This document shows, one piece after another, positions 31,711-43,895 of a stretch of 64,000 bases of DNA. Below the pieces are notes generated by a model. That model was given only the letters and a program-made list of their open reading frames with translations, was not told the origin of the DNA and ran no database searches. The translations under genes were made by a program, and so were the position numbers. Position 1 is the first letter of the stretch. Each line of letters opens with the position of its first letter. Source of the DNA: Scilla litardierei (taxonomy: Eukaryota; Streptophyta; Magnoliopsida; Asparagales; Asparagaceae); assembly GCA_030789695.1 (NCBI GenBank), contig CM061135.1:113406301-113470300 (forward strand), written 5' to 3'.

Positions 31711-33712
31711 ATGGCTAAAGATAAGGATAAGGGGAAGGGTATCATGAGGGAAGAGGAGCCGTCTCGAAAGAGACGAAAACAAACACGCCCCCCTTCCCAT
31801 ACACGAGCACTTACACTTGGCCCTCCTCCACCTGTTATTCCCCATGTGGACCCAATGTTGGGCCCACACGGGTATATTTTTCGGAACCAGGAGCACAAAG
31901 ATTTTTACCGTAGGCTTGATGCTCGAGGGCATCTATCCACCAAGTTCCCGCACGCACGTACATTTGTCGATCTCGGTGTCTTCACCGAGGTCGAATCTCT
32001 TTTCGCTAACTTAGGGTGGTTAGCCTTTCTTAATACACATGCCATATCCTACCCGGCCCTCACACTCGAATTCCTCTCTACACTTGTCTGGGAGTCCGGG
32101 TCGATCATTCGATTCCGGGTGCGTAACCGTAGTGTCACCACGAACCTGAACACGATTAACGATATATTTGGTTTCCCCAATCTCGGGGATGATTCCATCC
32201 GACACTATGGGTACACGCCCGAGTTTGATGTCGATCAATTCTGGTTCCGCCTCACGCTGATCCGCGACTACCCCCGAGGAAGGGCCAAGGCCTCCTCCAT
32301 CATTCATCCCGTGTTTCGATTGGCCCACAGAATCATTTCATCTGCATTCTTTCCTAGGGACGAGTCAGGCACTGTGACTATCCCTGACCTTTTTATCCTT
32401 TGGGCCATGACTTTTCCTTATGTCCGGGATGATGATGGAGTTAGCTTCAGGGCCCCTACCGTCCCCATCCATGGCGGCGATTGGCTTGTTTACAAGCTAC
32501 TCGAGATCAGCCGGGCCGGTAAGGGGAAGTTTTGCTGCGGGGCATCATCACGATCATCTGCTCTCACGCCCAATTCAATATTACCATCCCCGGTAATCTT
32601 CCTGCGGCCGCAGGACCCTCACATCTTGATATTGATGTCCTGCGGCACATCCACATGATCAAACCCCGCTCGGATGGCCGCTTCATATTTCATTATGGCC
32701 ACCCCCAGCCCCTTACACTGTTCTGCCCAACCCCGCTCGCATGACCCTTGCTCTCGTGGGAGATTGGACTTTCCCTCCTGATCCCGATTTCTTAGCTGGG
32801 TTGAATCTTCCTTTCTTTCCCGCAGACGCCCGCAGATCACCGTCCCCTGCCGCCCACTTAGGCGAGCAGGATATCCCTGCGTCTGGGGGAGATTTAGGGG
32901 CTGGCCCGAGTCGTCCCGTTTCTGCTCCGGGACCGATCACGTCTGAGCACCTCCTTGTGGCCATTTCTGGCCTTGTCTCCTGTGCTGGCATGACCACTAC
33001 CGCCAGCACCTCTTCGACCTTACCTGGCGACACCACCTCTGCCTCGCGTCAGTCTACGTCTTTTGGTCGCCGTCAGGTATCTGCTCGTCTAGGACTTGAG
33101 AGGGAGGTCGCTGCCCTTCGTGAGCTCGCCATGTCCTCTGTTTCCTCGGACCCATCGCCATCCTCCCTTCTTACTCACCCACGTTTCCTCGCACTTGAGA
33201 GGAACGTGGCGGCCATTCTCCGCCTTCTTACCCATATCCACGGACCACCGCCACCTTCACCACCCAGGCGATCTTCTCCTCCACCCACCCACACTTCTCC
33301 ACATCCATCACCCCCCTCACCACATTCCTCCACTCCCTCTTCACATCCCATCCCAGCATCCACTTCACCCCTCCCGACCACTTCCACCGCACCCACGCTA
33401 CCTCACTTCTCCTCCGTCACTCCATACGTGCGCCGGAGGAAATTGCCGGTGCGCTCCAGATCCCTCCCACCACCTCCCACTACCGTCACCACCGCACCTA
33501 CTTCCTCCACTTCTATTCCTCTCACCACCGCCTTGATCGCCTTCCTACCACCACCACCCACCACCACCGACACTCGTCCCATTGTTCACACCACCACTGC
33601 CCCTACTACTTCGCCTCTTCCCCCACTTCTCAGCACACCCCCAGCCTCCCCCGACCACCCATCCACACCCTCTTCCGAGGAAGACGAGGACTCAGCTCCT
33701 CCTGCTTTCTAG
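31711..33712 (+). pseudogene. ATHILA ORF-1 family protein, two frameshifts (element C)
   Basis: ATG at 31711 opens a Lys-rich N-terminus (MAKDKDKGKG), then a basic RKRRKQ stretch. The conserved domain follows (~31850-32520): FYRRLDARGH, LTLEFLSTL, then NDIFGFPNLG and FDVDQFWFRLT. The frame shifts near 32530 (to the frame holding HAQFNITIPGNLP) and again near 32740. The third frame runs to TAG at 33710 as a Pro/Thr/Ser-rich tail ending in SSEEDEDSAPPAF. Length without the shifts would be about 660 residues. The family is known only from Athila-type elements and its role is not established. The basic N-terminus would suit nucleic-acid binding or nuclear import; that is inference. Confidence 0.85.
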
Positions 33713-35355
33713 ATTCACCCCTTTTGTTTTTGACTCCCCCTTGCACATATCTGGATTTTATTAATCATATCGTTTCGCTAGCTCTTTCTGGTCTAGCTTG
33801 GGGGACGTCTATTTTGGTGTGCTGTCGTGTTTTGTTTGTTTTTCTCATTTTTGTGTGTGCTTGCTTTTCACTTTTTGAGTGTCGTGTCGTGTGATTTTAT
33901 TTTATTTTTATTTTCGTATTGTTTGATTTTGATCTTGTTTTTTTTCTTTCTTTTTCAGTTTTATCTATGTGTTTTCCTCGTTTTCATTTCTTTTCGTGTC
34001 TGTACGTATCCCCCCCCATTTTCATTGTCCTCCCGTACTCACTCTTATTGCATTGAGGGCAATGCAAGTTTCAGCTTGGGGGAGTCGCACTTCGTTCGTC
34101 ATTTGTGTTGTTTTTCTACGTTATTTGAGTCGTTTTCCATCGTGTTTTTCTTTTTTCTTTTTCCTTCTTTCTTTAGCTCTTTCTCCTAGAAATGAATCCT
34201 ATGATGAATCGCCACAAAGTCACACACACCTAGCATTGCATCGATAATCACACTCACTAACCCTAGGATTTCGAGTCCTCTTGCATTTCACGCATCGTGG
34301 GTCCACTTAGCTCTTTGTGAGTCGTGTGTCGTGACTAGCATTTGGTGTGCTTCTGCTTTGTGGTTTTACTTTATATACCTGTTCAGGAATGACCCCTAGA
34401 TTATCATGTTTCGATATTGAATATGCGGTATTTGCTTCTAATGTCTGCTTCTATATGCATGCTATTTATATCGTATACTTCAATTCGCATGCGTCGGGAT
34501 TCCACAACTAAGGACTAGGATAACCCATTTAGTCTAAGCTCTATTTAGCAAGAATAGTCTCCTTTGCCCGAGTGTTTAGATTTCGACTTCTTTTTTGTTT
34601 TACTTGGTGCAAATCCCCTCGTCGTGTACCGTTCTCCCACTTGGGAGAGTACACATGTGTATAGCCAATATCCCAAAAATCCAAAAAAAAAGGAGAAAAG
34701 AAAAGAAAAACCCAAAAAGAAAAGAAAAGAAAAAGATTGTATAGCCAAAAAGCCAAAAAAATATGCAAATACCCAAAACCCAAAAAAATTCCCGTGTGAA
34801 TATTTTCATACTTGCCAGGAATAAAGGGAAGGCGAGAATTTGCACCGAGTGTTCTTCTCCACATCATCTCAATCCCCGTCGTTATCGAAAACACTTGGCT
34901 TGGGAACTTTTTAGCTAGTATCTAGGCTATAGTGGCGTGACTTCCTCAATCCCTAGTTGTGGAGTCCCCGATGCATGATACGCTTCTATTCTCTCTATTC
35001 TCATGCATGCTTGAACTTATATTCGCCGCTTAATTCAATTCGATTCGATATTTGGGTCATATCTTGGATTTGTGTATATCGAGCCTCATTGCACATCGTA
35101 GAAAGCTTCACCATTTGCTAGCATGCGACCACGCTCACTCGCGCTTCACTGCGTGGACCCACGACACTTATTTGGACTCGCTTTCCTAGGTTTAGTGATG
35201 TGATTTGGCGTTTGCTTGCTTGGTGTGTCGTTTTTGATTTTGTTGGCTCTGATGGGCGATCTAGGGTCTAGAGTTTTCTTTTTCTTTCTTCCTCTCTATT
35301 TTCCCCTTCCGAGCTCCTACTCTCACTCGTCTTCCTCGAGGACGAGGAAGAGTTC
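33713..35355 (+). other. Element C 3' noncoding region
   Basis: No gene. T-rich, with AGCTTGGGGGA motifs at ~33797 and ~34073 besides the one at the LTR. The second follows 'attgcattgagggcaatgcaa', itself a short inverted repeat. Low-complexity A-rich stretch at 34670-34800. Confidence 0.75.
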
Positions 35356-35369
35356 AGCTTGGGGGATTT
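35356..35369 (+). other. Element C polypurine tract
   Basis: AGCTTGGGGGATTT directly before the 3' LTR. Confidence 0.85.
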
Positions 35370-36927
35370 TGACGTGCGCTTATATTTCATATATTCACGC
35401 ACGTTTTCTTTTGTGTTTCTCCGTGTTTTCCGCCGTCTCTTATTCGTTTTCGTATATTTTCCCGTTTTCTTTCACTTTTCTTTGTTTGTCCAATGATTGC
35501 AGGAGTTTGACCACGTAGGGGACCTTTTACGATGATATCCCAAGTCCCCGAAGCAACGGGAGAAGTCACGCGTGATCCAGGGGGTCAAACGGCGAAGTAT
35601 TCATCTTTCAGCCCCTCACCCGGTCGGTTGGTCATCTCCAACCGATCGGGTGATGCACGCGTGCACCAACCGGTCTCTGCCGCAGCTCACAACGAAGTCA
35701 CCCGACCGGTTCACAGACCGGTTCAGCGGGGGCTATTCTCTGTTTTCTCGAAGCAAAGCGCCAACCGATCGGATGACTCTCACCCGATCGGTTCATCTGT
35801 AGCTGAGAAAGATGAGCTGAAGACACGGACGTCGAACCGGCCGATTCACCCGATCGCTCCAAGATCCAACCGGTCGCTCAAGAACTCACCCGATCGGTTC
35901 ATGTGATCGGGTGAAAACTCGCCGTTTTCTGATATTTATTTGTAACGGATCAACCGATCGGTTGACTTGTCAACCGATCGGTTGATGCGACTGCCTATAT
36001 ATAGAATCCCTAGGGTTCCAGAAACGGGAGTTGCTGTTTTTCTACTGTTCTATTTCCTTGTGACGGCTGTAATTGTTACTCTTTTGTAAGTTTTCAGATC
36101 TTTCTAAAATTTTAGTATTGTCTTTATTACTCCTTTACTTCCATATTGCAATTGTCCGATTATGATTTCAACGGTTAAATTTCATTTAGATTGCTTTTTC
36201 ATGAATTTTTGTGAGTAGTTCCCAAATCTGGGATTTTGGTGGAAACCCCTTCGGGGGCTCTTCCCGATGCGTCCATAGGGTTAGGAAATCGATAGGGAGT
36301 AGGAATCTAACGGTTACGCGGGGCGTTTCATTGTCATCGGCGGGAAAAAGACCGCCTTTGACCGTCGGGCCAAGGGGGAATAAACTTGGCGGTTGACTCC
36401 CTAGCCATAGCTCACGCCTTTAGCGTAGACGCCGAATCCTAGCACACGGGAGCGGCAGGATGAGACGTTGGGAGATATCGTTGCGGACTTAGTGCTCCCG
36501 GGATCGATCAGTGTTAATGGACACGGGAGTGCCCACTGATCGAATCCGGGAAGTCCGGTGTATCATCCTGGGCACCGACCGGAATATCGGGCCCATGGGA
36601 CGCCGGTACCACTTTCAGAGGCAACGTCTCACCATTAGACCCTAATCCCGATCGCTATCCATACCCGTAGGCCGTATCGGCGAGAGTCTCTCGTCGGGTT
36701 GGAAACCAAAGTCCCGGGTTTACTTTCTTTTCGTTCATACGCTTTTATTTTCTTTCGTGACAACCAACCTCCGATTCGGGCTAGCTCGCCCCTCGGGGTG
36801 ATTTAGGTCCTACCTGACCCAAGCACAACCTCGCCTCCCTGAGTTCGATATTCCCGTACCCTACACTAACCGTGAAACTTGCGGTAAACGACGCCGCGCC
36901 GCCGCGACGCAAGCGGGGCGCCGGTCA
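35370..36927 (+). repeat. Element C 3' LTR
   Basis: Near-identical copy of 26215-27772, with the motif array at 35616-35986 and TATA at 35995-36004. Ends GGTCA and is followed by GGCAT. Confidence 0.95.
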
Positions 36928-36932
36928 GGCAT

Positions 36933-39042
36933 CAGGCTAACGCTTGCCCCAAGTCGCATAGTGTGCTCTTTATATCCAGATATCCTATAGCACATGGGAT
37001 GAATACGCTCCCGAGATCCTCCAGCTTTTCCACCATTTTCCTCTGAATAATGGCGCTATACTCCACAGAGAGCACCACCTTCTCCCTCCTACCGCCCTTG
37101 GTAATTATCTCCTTAATGAATTTGGCGTAGGTATGGATTTCCAAAATTGCGTCGAGAAAGGGGATGGAGATGTTCAGCTGATTCAAAAGATCGAAGAACT
37201 TTCCATATTTTTCATCCAACTTGGCCTTCGCCAAACTCGACGGTAATGGGATCCTCGGCATATATGGCATGAGAGGCTCGTCTGCGGGCTTGCCTATCTC
37301 CTTCTCCACTTGCTTATCCTTGGGGGATCCAGATTGTGGAGGCTCTACCTCACACTCAACTTCTTTGTCATCCCCAAATTCAAGCTCAACATGAGTTTCT
37401 TCTTCTATTTCAGTTTCCTTTTCCACGACGGGCATGGTGGGACCTTCAAACTTCTTCTCACTTCTCAGTGTGATCGCATTCACATGCCCTTGGGGGTTCT
37501 CTTCTGTTTGCCCCGACAACTTCCCTTGTGCCTTGGAGAGCTGGAAGAGCTGCTGCACCATCTGTGCCATTTTGGTCTCCATGGACTTCTGGCCCATCGC
37601 CAGCTGCTGTGAGGTAGACGCAAGTTGTTGCGTCGTCATCATTAGTTGCTGGATAGGGTTTTGAAAGCAGTCATTTCTTTGGCCTTGAGTCCAAATGTGA
37701 CTCTCGATTAGCAATTCTAGGCTTGACTTTTGAACGGTGGGTGTGTTCACGGGAGGCCTCTGATTGAAATTCTGAAATTGGCCTTGAGGAGGTGGAGGCT
37801 GAAACTCTTGATGCTACTGAGGGTATAGTGGGGGAGCTTGTAATCTCAGGGTCTGTTAAAAGAAATAGGATGATTCTTCCATCCCTGATTATATGTGCCA
37901 GAATATAAGTTGCTCGGTGGCCTCGGTTGTTCCCATATAAAGCGTTTTCTTCTTCTATAGTCATATCTGGAGGTGCCACCATGGGTGATGAACATTCAGT
38001 TCTCTGGTGCCCCTACACACCACAAACTTCGCAAACTTCTGCTGTAGCCAGTTTAGCAGCACCGAGTCCAATAAGTGAAAGCTGTTTAGTTAAGGCATCA
38101 AACTTTAGCTGAAAGTAATGATACCTTGTCGACGTCATACTGCCTCCCCTCGCGGAGGTGCTTCTATCGTTGCTCCAGGAGTCGTTGTTTTCTGCCATGG
38201 CTTCTAGCAACCTTTTTTCTTCAGCTGGGGTCTTGCTGATTATGGCACCATTAGCGATGGCATCTACGGATATCCTCACCGACAACTTTAGCCCATTATA
38301 GAAGGCCTGAATAAGTAGCCAACCCAGCACACCATGGTGGAGGTAGATTCTTTGGAGGTCTTTAAACCTCTCCCAAGCTTCATATAAAGACTCTCGCTCT
38401 GACTGCTTGAAGTTGATGATTTCATTGTGCAGCTTAGAAGGTTTCCCTGGAGGAAAGTACTATGTTAGAAAAGCAAGAGATAAACTGTTCAACGCAGTGA
38501 ATGTGTTGGGACCGTGACTCCTAAGCCAATCATTGGCTTTATCCCTAAGTGAGAAAGGAAAAAGTCTTATCCTGATGGCGTCATTAGTGACGCCATTAAT
38601 CTTCAGCATATCCATCTTCTTCAAGAAGGTGTTAAGATGGTCATTCCGGTTCTCCATCGGGGCCCCTGAAAATTGGTCCCTTTGCACGAAGGCAACCAAA
38701 GATGGTTTGAGTTCGAAGTTATTTGGCTCCACCGCCGGCCTTTGAATGCTAGAGGTCGATCTACTGTGGGGGCATTGAGTAGTCGAGGAGCGACCTAGTC
38801 GGTGGTGGTTGCAATGGTGGAAGCAGTGGTGTGCCATTCTCGGGGTTAAGTATCTCATCCATCATCTTGAGGGCTTGTCTCCTCCTCCTCTCGGTGTTAA
38901 GCCTTCTCGTGGTGGCTTCAATCTTCGGGTCTAGTAGACACAAGTCTGATATGCCTTGAGATCTCTTGTGCATACAAAAAGGTCTACACCAAAAAAACAT
39001 CAAAGGCACCAAGAGGCGATGAAAAAGTAAAAATATGAACAA
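36933..39042 (-). pseudogene. Element A gag and protease start, broken
   Basis: The minus strand carries an Athila-type gag: N-terminal LDPKIEATTRRL (compare LDPEINATLRRL in C), then FVQRDQFSGAP, LFPFSLRDKANDWL and YFPPGKP. A CCHC zinc knuckle (C-x2-C-x4-H-x4-C, CEVCG..GHQRTEC near 38000-38035) has a TAG inside it. Several frameshifts separate the pieces 38761-39042, 38460-38858, 38013-38330 and 36932-37750. At the left end the protease active site DLG is followed by a one-base loss, after which the ASVSLMP register reads through into the C insertion point. The protease continues at 19823. Confidence 0.85.
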
Positions 39043-39108
39043 AAGAAAACGAAGAAAAAGAAAAGTGTAGTCTCTCGATAAAGACTAAAACCAATATCAA
39101 TTCGTGCC

Positions 39109-39126
39109 TCCACAGAAACGACGCCA
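39109..39126 (-). other. Element A primer binding site (degenerate tRNA-Asp)
   Basis: The minus strand reads TGGCGTCGTTTCTGTGGA, related to the Athila tRNA-Asp site but with several mismatches. It lies 12 bases inside the LTR edge. Confidence 0.65.
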
Positions 39127-39138
39127 AAAAGCTAGTCG

Positions 39139-40815
39139 TGCCCCGAAGGTTCGATGCTAATAAAACCGCAGTGCACGGGTTGTGGTAGTCGCTTACGGGT
39201 CGAACACGAGGAGTCGGTTAATGAGTATCATTTTTATGTGTCCTTGAATGAAAGCTACGCGATAGTGTCGGTGATTGATTTGTGAATAGTAGAAAGAGTG
39301 TGGATCAAAGGCTAAAAGCTCTAGGGTGTGGAGAATCCCTACCATTTGACTAGGGTTAAGGTTAAACTAATAATCAACCGATTGCTGGGTTCATTGGGAC
39401 TCGGGAGAGGTCATGTGACCTAAGGTCATTCGCCTATCCCACACTGTCGTGATGCATGATAGGTTATTCCCTTATGTCATGTCCTCCCCCTCGCGGTCGA
39501 GATGCAATGAAAGGCCAACCCAACCTACACCGATGTCAGTGGTATCTGATGCATTGGTGTACGTTGGGCGCATTACACAAGGCGAATATCCCTAATTTCC
39601 CACCCACCCACAGTGGCGTTTGGGGATTAGACCTACATTGGGAGAGCTCTTAATCGATGCCCGTTGATGGTCATTCACACCGATAGTATGGATCCTCGTA
39701 GGGATTGGATCCCCGGATCGGTCCCGACTTTTGGTCGGCGGCCAATTCGATCACCCCGAAGAGAGGGGTCGAATCTAAGACGATAATAATCGTCCCAATG
39801 TACCCCTAATCTCAACTGGCCCAGCAATTAAATAAAATAGTTGGTTCAACCCATGGCCCTAATCCAATGGGGTTCATCCCATTGCCCTAGAAGAAAACTA
39901 CTCACTACCCATTGCACTAGAAGGGGTTTCTAGCAATTGGTAGGAATCCAAAGCCATAGATTTATATTAGAATAGCAATAGATGATAAAACCAAATAGTA
40001 GCAATAAGGGGAGTAAATTTTTATTAAGCAAAGATAAAGTATTACACTAATAAGAAATTTGGACAATGAAAATAACAAAATAAAAGAGTTTAGAATCCTT
40101 ACAAACATGCCTAAAACCCTAGGAAATACAGAAAATGGATAAAAGAAGGATTTCTCTCGCCGGAGGATGAAGGGGCGCTTAAATACACGCGCCCAAAAGA
40201 CCAAAATAGCCCCCAGATTCGCCCTAGCTGCCACAGAGAAATGGTCTGACGCGACTGTGTCAATAAATGACGTGGTTGTGTCGATCATTTGTGCAAGTAG
40301 CTCTTGGGGATTCAACGACGCGGTCACATTAATAGAGAAGCGGTCGCGTCGTCTTTTGTCGCAGTCGCGTTATTCTGCTCTCGTCGTCGTAAATTCGCGA
40401 CATCGTCATCTTCGTTTCTGCGGGCCACGAAAGTCTTTGATCTTTAATCTTTTTCTCCACTCTATAAGACTTCTGACGCAGCTGTTTGGTGGTAATTGAC
40501 GCATTCGCATAGATGTTGCTTCTTTGGCAGTTTGACGCGGCCGTGTGGGATATGATAACGTGGCCGCGTTGATCTCAGTTCTTCATAAAATTCTCTCCCT
40601 TTCTCCAATTGACTCCCTGGCTTCGCTCCTTTTGACTCTTTACTCTAAGATCTTTCCATATGTCCCTAATCGACATATATTTCCTGCAAAGCACGTGAGG
40701 GACCACAAAAGCAAAAGAAGAGACAAAAACGGGAAACACGGGGAGGAATGGAGAATGAAATGATGTAAACATGCATGAAAAAGAGTGGAAAACTATATAC
40801 AATAAACACTCATCA
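39139..40815 (-). repeat. Element A 5' LTR
   Basis: Partner of 2517-4219. On the minus strand it begins TGATGAGTG (40815) and ends GGCA at 39139. Motif variants GCGGCCGTGTG and GCGGTCGCG lie at ~40245-40575, as in the other copy. Confidence 0.85.
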
Positions 40816-41041
40816 CGTGCCTCAGGAGCATATGTACTTGTTTCCTGCAGGAGACACGTTGTGTCAAAAATATCTGAATCTAGGATTGAATGAAATAAAG
40901 CACGAAATTCATATATGGAGAAATCAGGGTTTTGGAAACTTCCCTGATCGATGTGGTTTTGATGCTCGAGCTCTGGTGGGATGACGAGAGGTTACTGTGC
41001 AAATGAGGTAGGAGGACATGGTTCGGGCCAGATGAGATCGG

Positions 41042-41866
41042 TCATTGCGCTTGTGGCCAAACTCGTGTACTCCTCGAAAGAGTGCATGTGTGTTGCAGTC
41101 TCCTCGATGCTCGTGCATGGCTCCAAATGGGGACTTGATAAAAAGAAAAGGTTTGCACAGGCTCTTCGATTTCTAGCATCTCGCTCTCGCCTATGCAAAT
41201 ATCTCTAACTTCTGCTCTGAACTGGGTCAGGAGCCCCTCAATCTTAGCCAACGCCCTATCGAATTTCTCGTTTCTTACGGGGGCATAGCTCGGGATGACG
41301 CTGCCAATATGATGTGTGCCAATGGTACCACCTGTAACTGGGAAGGCAAACTTTTTCGAAAACAAAGAGTTTTGCACAAATAGATTACCGCACATGGCGT
41401 ATGTGGTCGGCGACGTGTTGGGACAATACCCATCCTCCACTTTAAAAGTGGATTCTCCTCCACTGAGCCATGGAAGGGTGGTAGAGGTATTCTCCGACCC
41501 GAATGGTCCTTCCAAATGCTACCCCATCTGAGGTGTGATATCACGAAACTCACCCCATGAGTGTTGTTTAGGATGTCCATGTGATTGATAGGATGGTTGG
41601 CCTATCGAGGTAGGATGGGTGTAGGTCATAGAGGTGAGGGGAGGAGTGGCAAAGAAGCTTTGGGTTACCATAAAATTTTCCATTTTAGTTATAAGGCTGC
41701 CCTCTGCTTCTGGTGGAGGCATATATGGTGGAGGACTTGGATTGGAGTGGTTTGGGTATGGGTTGTGGGTATGTAGGGTTGGGTCATATGGTCTGGCATA
41801 GTATGTGCAAATATTTGTGGCATGCCCCAGAAGACCACACATCCTGCAGTTCCCTGCAACCTGCAA
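41042..41866 (-). pseudogene. Element D zinc-knuckle protein remnant
   Basis: Minus-strand frame with an N-terminal C-x2-C-x4-H-x4-C zinc knuckle (CRMCGLLGHATNIC), a Pro/Tyr/His-rich stretch, and a second part open to 41042. The two parts share a frame and are separated only by TAG at 41519-41521. A capsid domain is not visible upstream; the preceding piece (41689-41937) is in another frame and unrecognised. By position it is the distal part of a gag protein. It would have continued across the A insertion toward 2516. Confidence 0.55.
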
Positions 41867-42162
41867 AACATGATCTTACGCTTCCATTTGAGCATCGTTG
41901 TTAGCCGAGACATCATATTTATACGAAAATGTTCCATCTGGCATCCACATTGTTACTCCAAAAATCACCTGACTATAAGAAAAGAAGAACTAAAGGAAGA
42001 CCGTCGATAGACAAATGAGAGTAAAAAGGTGGGAGAGGATTAAAATTTTCTTTTATTAGTATTTTTATCCGTAGTCTAATAGATACACAATCAAGTCAAT
42101 ATCAAGCCGATTGCCTCCCTGGCAACGACGCCATTTGGCTAGGTCTCAGCTTTGATGAGCAA

Positions 42163-42300
42163 TATATATATATATATACATATGTATATATGTATACATA
42201 TGTATATATGTATACATATGTATATATGTACATATGTATATATGTACATATGTATAAATGTACATATGTATATATGTACATATGTATAAATATGTATATA
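42163..42300. repeat. TATG/TACATATG microsatellite
   Basis: About 140 bp of alternating purine-pyrimidine AT-rich repeats, directly abutting the Helitron 3' end at 42301. It generates spurious Tyr/Ile/His-repeat frames. Confidence 0.95.
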
Positions 42301-43638
42301 CTAGTCATAACCCGTGCCCGTAGGGCACGGTTCATTTAAAATATTTTCCCTCAAAATCATAAATCCCCTAATTTTAAACGAACAACAATAAGTAAAGAAA
42401 ATAATTGTTATTTATTTTTCCTAAAAAATTAAGATCCCCTCAAAATTTAGTTTCCACCAAAAAATTTTGCTCCCCCAAAACTTTTAGTGACTCCCAAAAA
42501 AAATATAGTTCCCTCAAATTGTAACATGTGCCCTAAGGGCACTGTTTATTTAAAATATTATCCCCCTCAAAATCCTGGATCCCCTAATTTTAAACGAACA
42601 ACCATAATTAAAACATAATAATTTTTATTTAGTTCACTCAAAAAATTTATTCCTCCCAAAATTTAGTTTCAAGTTCATCTAGAAAATTCTCCCCTCAAAA
42701 TCTTGGATCTGCTAAATTTAAACGAACAACAATAATTAAAGCAGAATAATTTTTATATAGTTTATCCCAAAAAAATTTAATTCATCTCCAAAATTTAATT
42801 CCTTCCAGATCCATTCCCCGCCAAAAATTTAATATCCCAGAGAATTTAGTTTTAGGTGTTTTATTTGTGGTTGCTCAAAAATTTGTCTGTGTTCACCCTA
42901 GATGTTTTAGTATCAAAAAATTCTCCTATCACAGTATTGTCATCATGCTTGGGGTCCAGAGTTCATGATGGATCCCTCCACCAGTATGATCATGAGCATC
43001 GCTCTGGCTAATTCTGTATCTGCAAAATTAATTAGTGAGTGGCTAAGGCCAACATCACAAAGTTAAACCAACATTTTAGTTTCAACAACTACACAAAAAA
43101 GAGTTCTTTTAACCATCTAATCGTAGTTCAACCTGAGGATATCTGGTGAGTGGTATATCAAAGAAGACGATATGGATTTATATAGGGATAAAAATTTGAA
43201 ATCTTGATAATAGTAGAGTATGCTGCCAATTGGTGACAAAAAATCCATGTTCATCATATCTGAATAAAGAAGGGAAAAAAGGAAAACCCCATTAAGCATC
43301 ATCATCTTCTTCATGAGCTTCTTCAACCCCAAAATGGAACCACTGTTAGAAGCTTTCACGATCAGCCTTCTCAAGATGGCTCGTTGCACATCCTGGAGAT
43401 AATTCATTTTTACCCTTAACGTTCTATTATTATTAACCTTAGCTGAAAGTGTAAAAGAAAACCGTTGCAAAAATTTAAAAGCTCCATTATTATTAACCTT
43501 CTTCATGAATTTAACATCATGAATTAAGTATATAGTTTTCCTTTCCCGGTCTATTTTTTTGTTTAAGGATGTGTTTCTGTTTTTTCATCAACATATGTAT
43601 TGGTCAAGTTATTATATGCATTTTGTCTCTTCTTTCAG

Positions 43639-43753
43639 GATACCTGCATAGGACTGAATTCTGTCAACAGGATTATTAAAGGCAAGGATATTAGGGGAGT
43701 TTTTGGCCATATATTGGGGACTATGATGAGAAGTTTTTCACTGCAGTTGAAGT
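43639..43753 (+). pseudogene. SMC3: Captured SMC3 exon fragment (hinge, first part)
   Basis: After an acceptor-like 'tctttcag' the plus strand reads IGLNSVNRI, then GVFG. After a frame change it reads DYDEKFFTAVE. These are the residues entering the hinge of cohesin subunit SMC3 (the plant protein has the same GLNS, GVFGP and CDEKFFTAVE order). The frame change and loss of the segment before DYDEK show it is non-functional. It is antisense to H1. Cohesin SMC3 normally pairs with SMC1 at this hinge to hold sister chromatids. Confidence 0.8.
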
Positions 43754-43895
43754 TCCCTCCAGAAATAGGTTGACATTATTTGATTATTATGGCATTTCTT
43801 ATTGTTATGACTATTTATAAGATCGCATAGAACATATGTGTGAATCACTACTTGTGGCGTATTTCATCTATAATTTATTTATTTTCCCACGACAG

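Larger units (their letters stand above)
26215..36927 (+). mobile_element. Element C: plus-strand Athila-type LTR retrotransposon without pol
   Basis: Two 1558-bp LTRs (26215-27772 and 35370-36927) differ at about 16 positions by eye (~1%), so the insertion is recent. The target duplication GGCAT is perfect. Order: primer site for tRNA-Asp, gag plus protease in one frame, spacer, internal promoter-like region, ATHILA ORF-1, 3' noncoding, polypurine tract. Reverse transcriptase, RNase H and integrase are absent; the protease frame simply ends and the spacer follows. It sits between element B and the proximal half of A's protease. Confidence 0.95.
2517..40815 (-). mobile_element. Element A: minus-strand Athila LTR retrotransposon, split by three nested insertions
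   Basis: A's own parts, in minus-strand order, are: 5' LTR 39139-40815, primer site 39109-39126, gag to protease start 36933-39042, protease remainder 19364-19823 and about 9060-9253, internal promoter region 8291-8920, ATHILA ORF-1 5798-7870, 3' noncoding 4220-5797, and 3' LTR 2517-4219. LARD1, B and C account for the rest. Protease motifs resume in register across the insertions, which supports a single original element. No reverse transcriptase, RNase H or integrase is visible. The LTRs differ by many substitutions and small indels, and the expected 5-bp duplication is not recognisable (left GGTCA, right CGTGC), so the element is old or its edges have decayed. Confidence 0.8.
40816..42300 (-). 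mobile_element. Element D, 5' portion
   Basis: Right half of the element interrupted by A. It has a minus-strand primer site at 42116-42133 (TGGCGTCGTTGCCAGGGA, three mismatches to the tRNA-Asp site). The start of the 5' LTR is at 42136 (plus-strand TGGCTAGGTC); the LTR is soon replaced by microsatellite and Helitron DNA. The remaining LTR is not recognisable in the window. Confidence 0.6.

Noticed and set aside
32741..33712. Independent Pro-rich cell-wall-like protein
   Set aside because: It is the frameshifted tail of ATHILA ORF-1; element A has the same tail in the same place.
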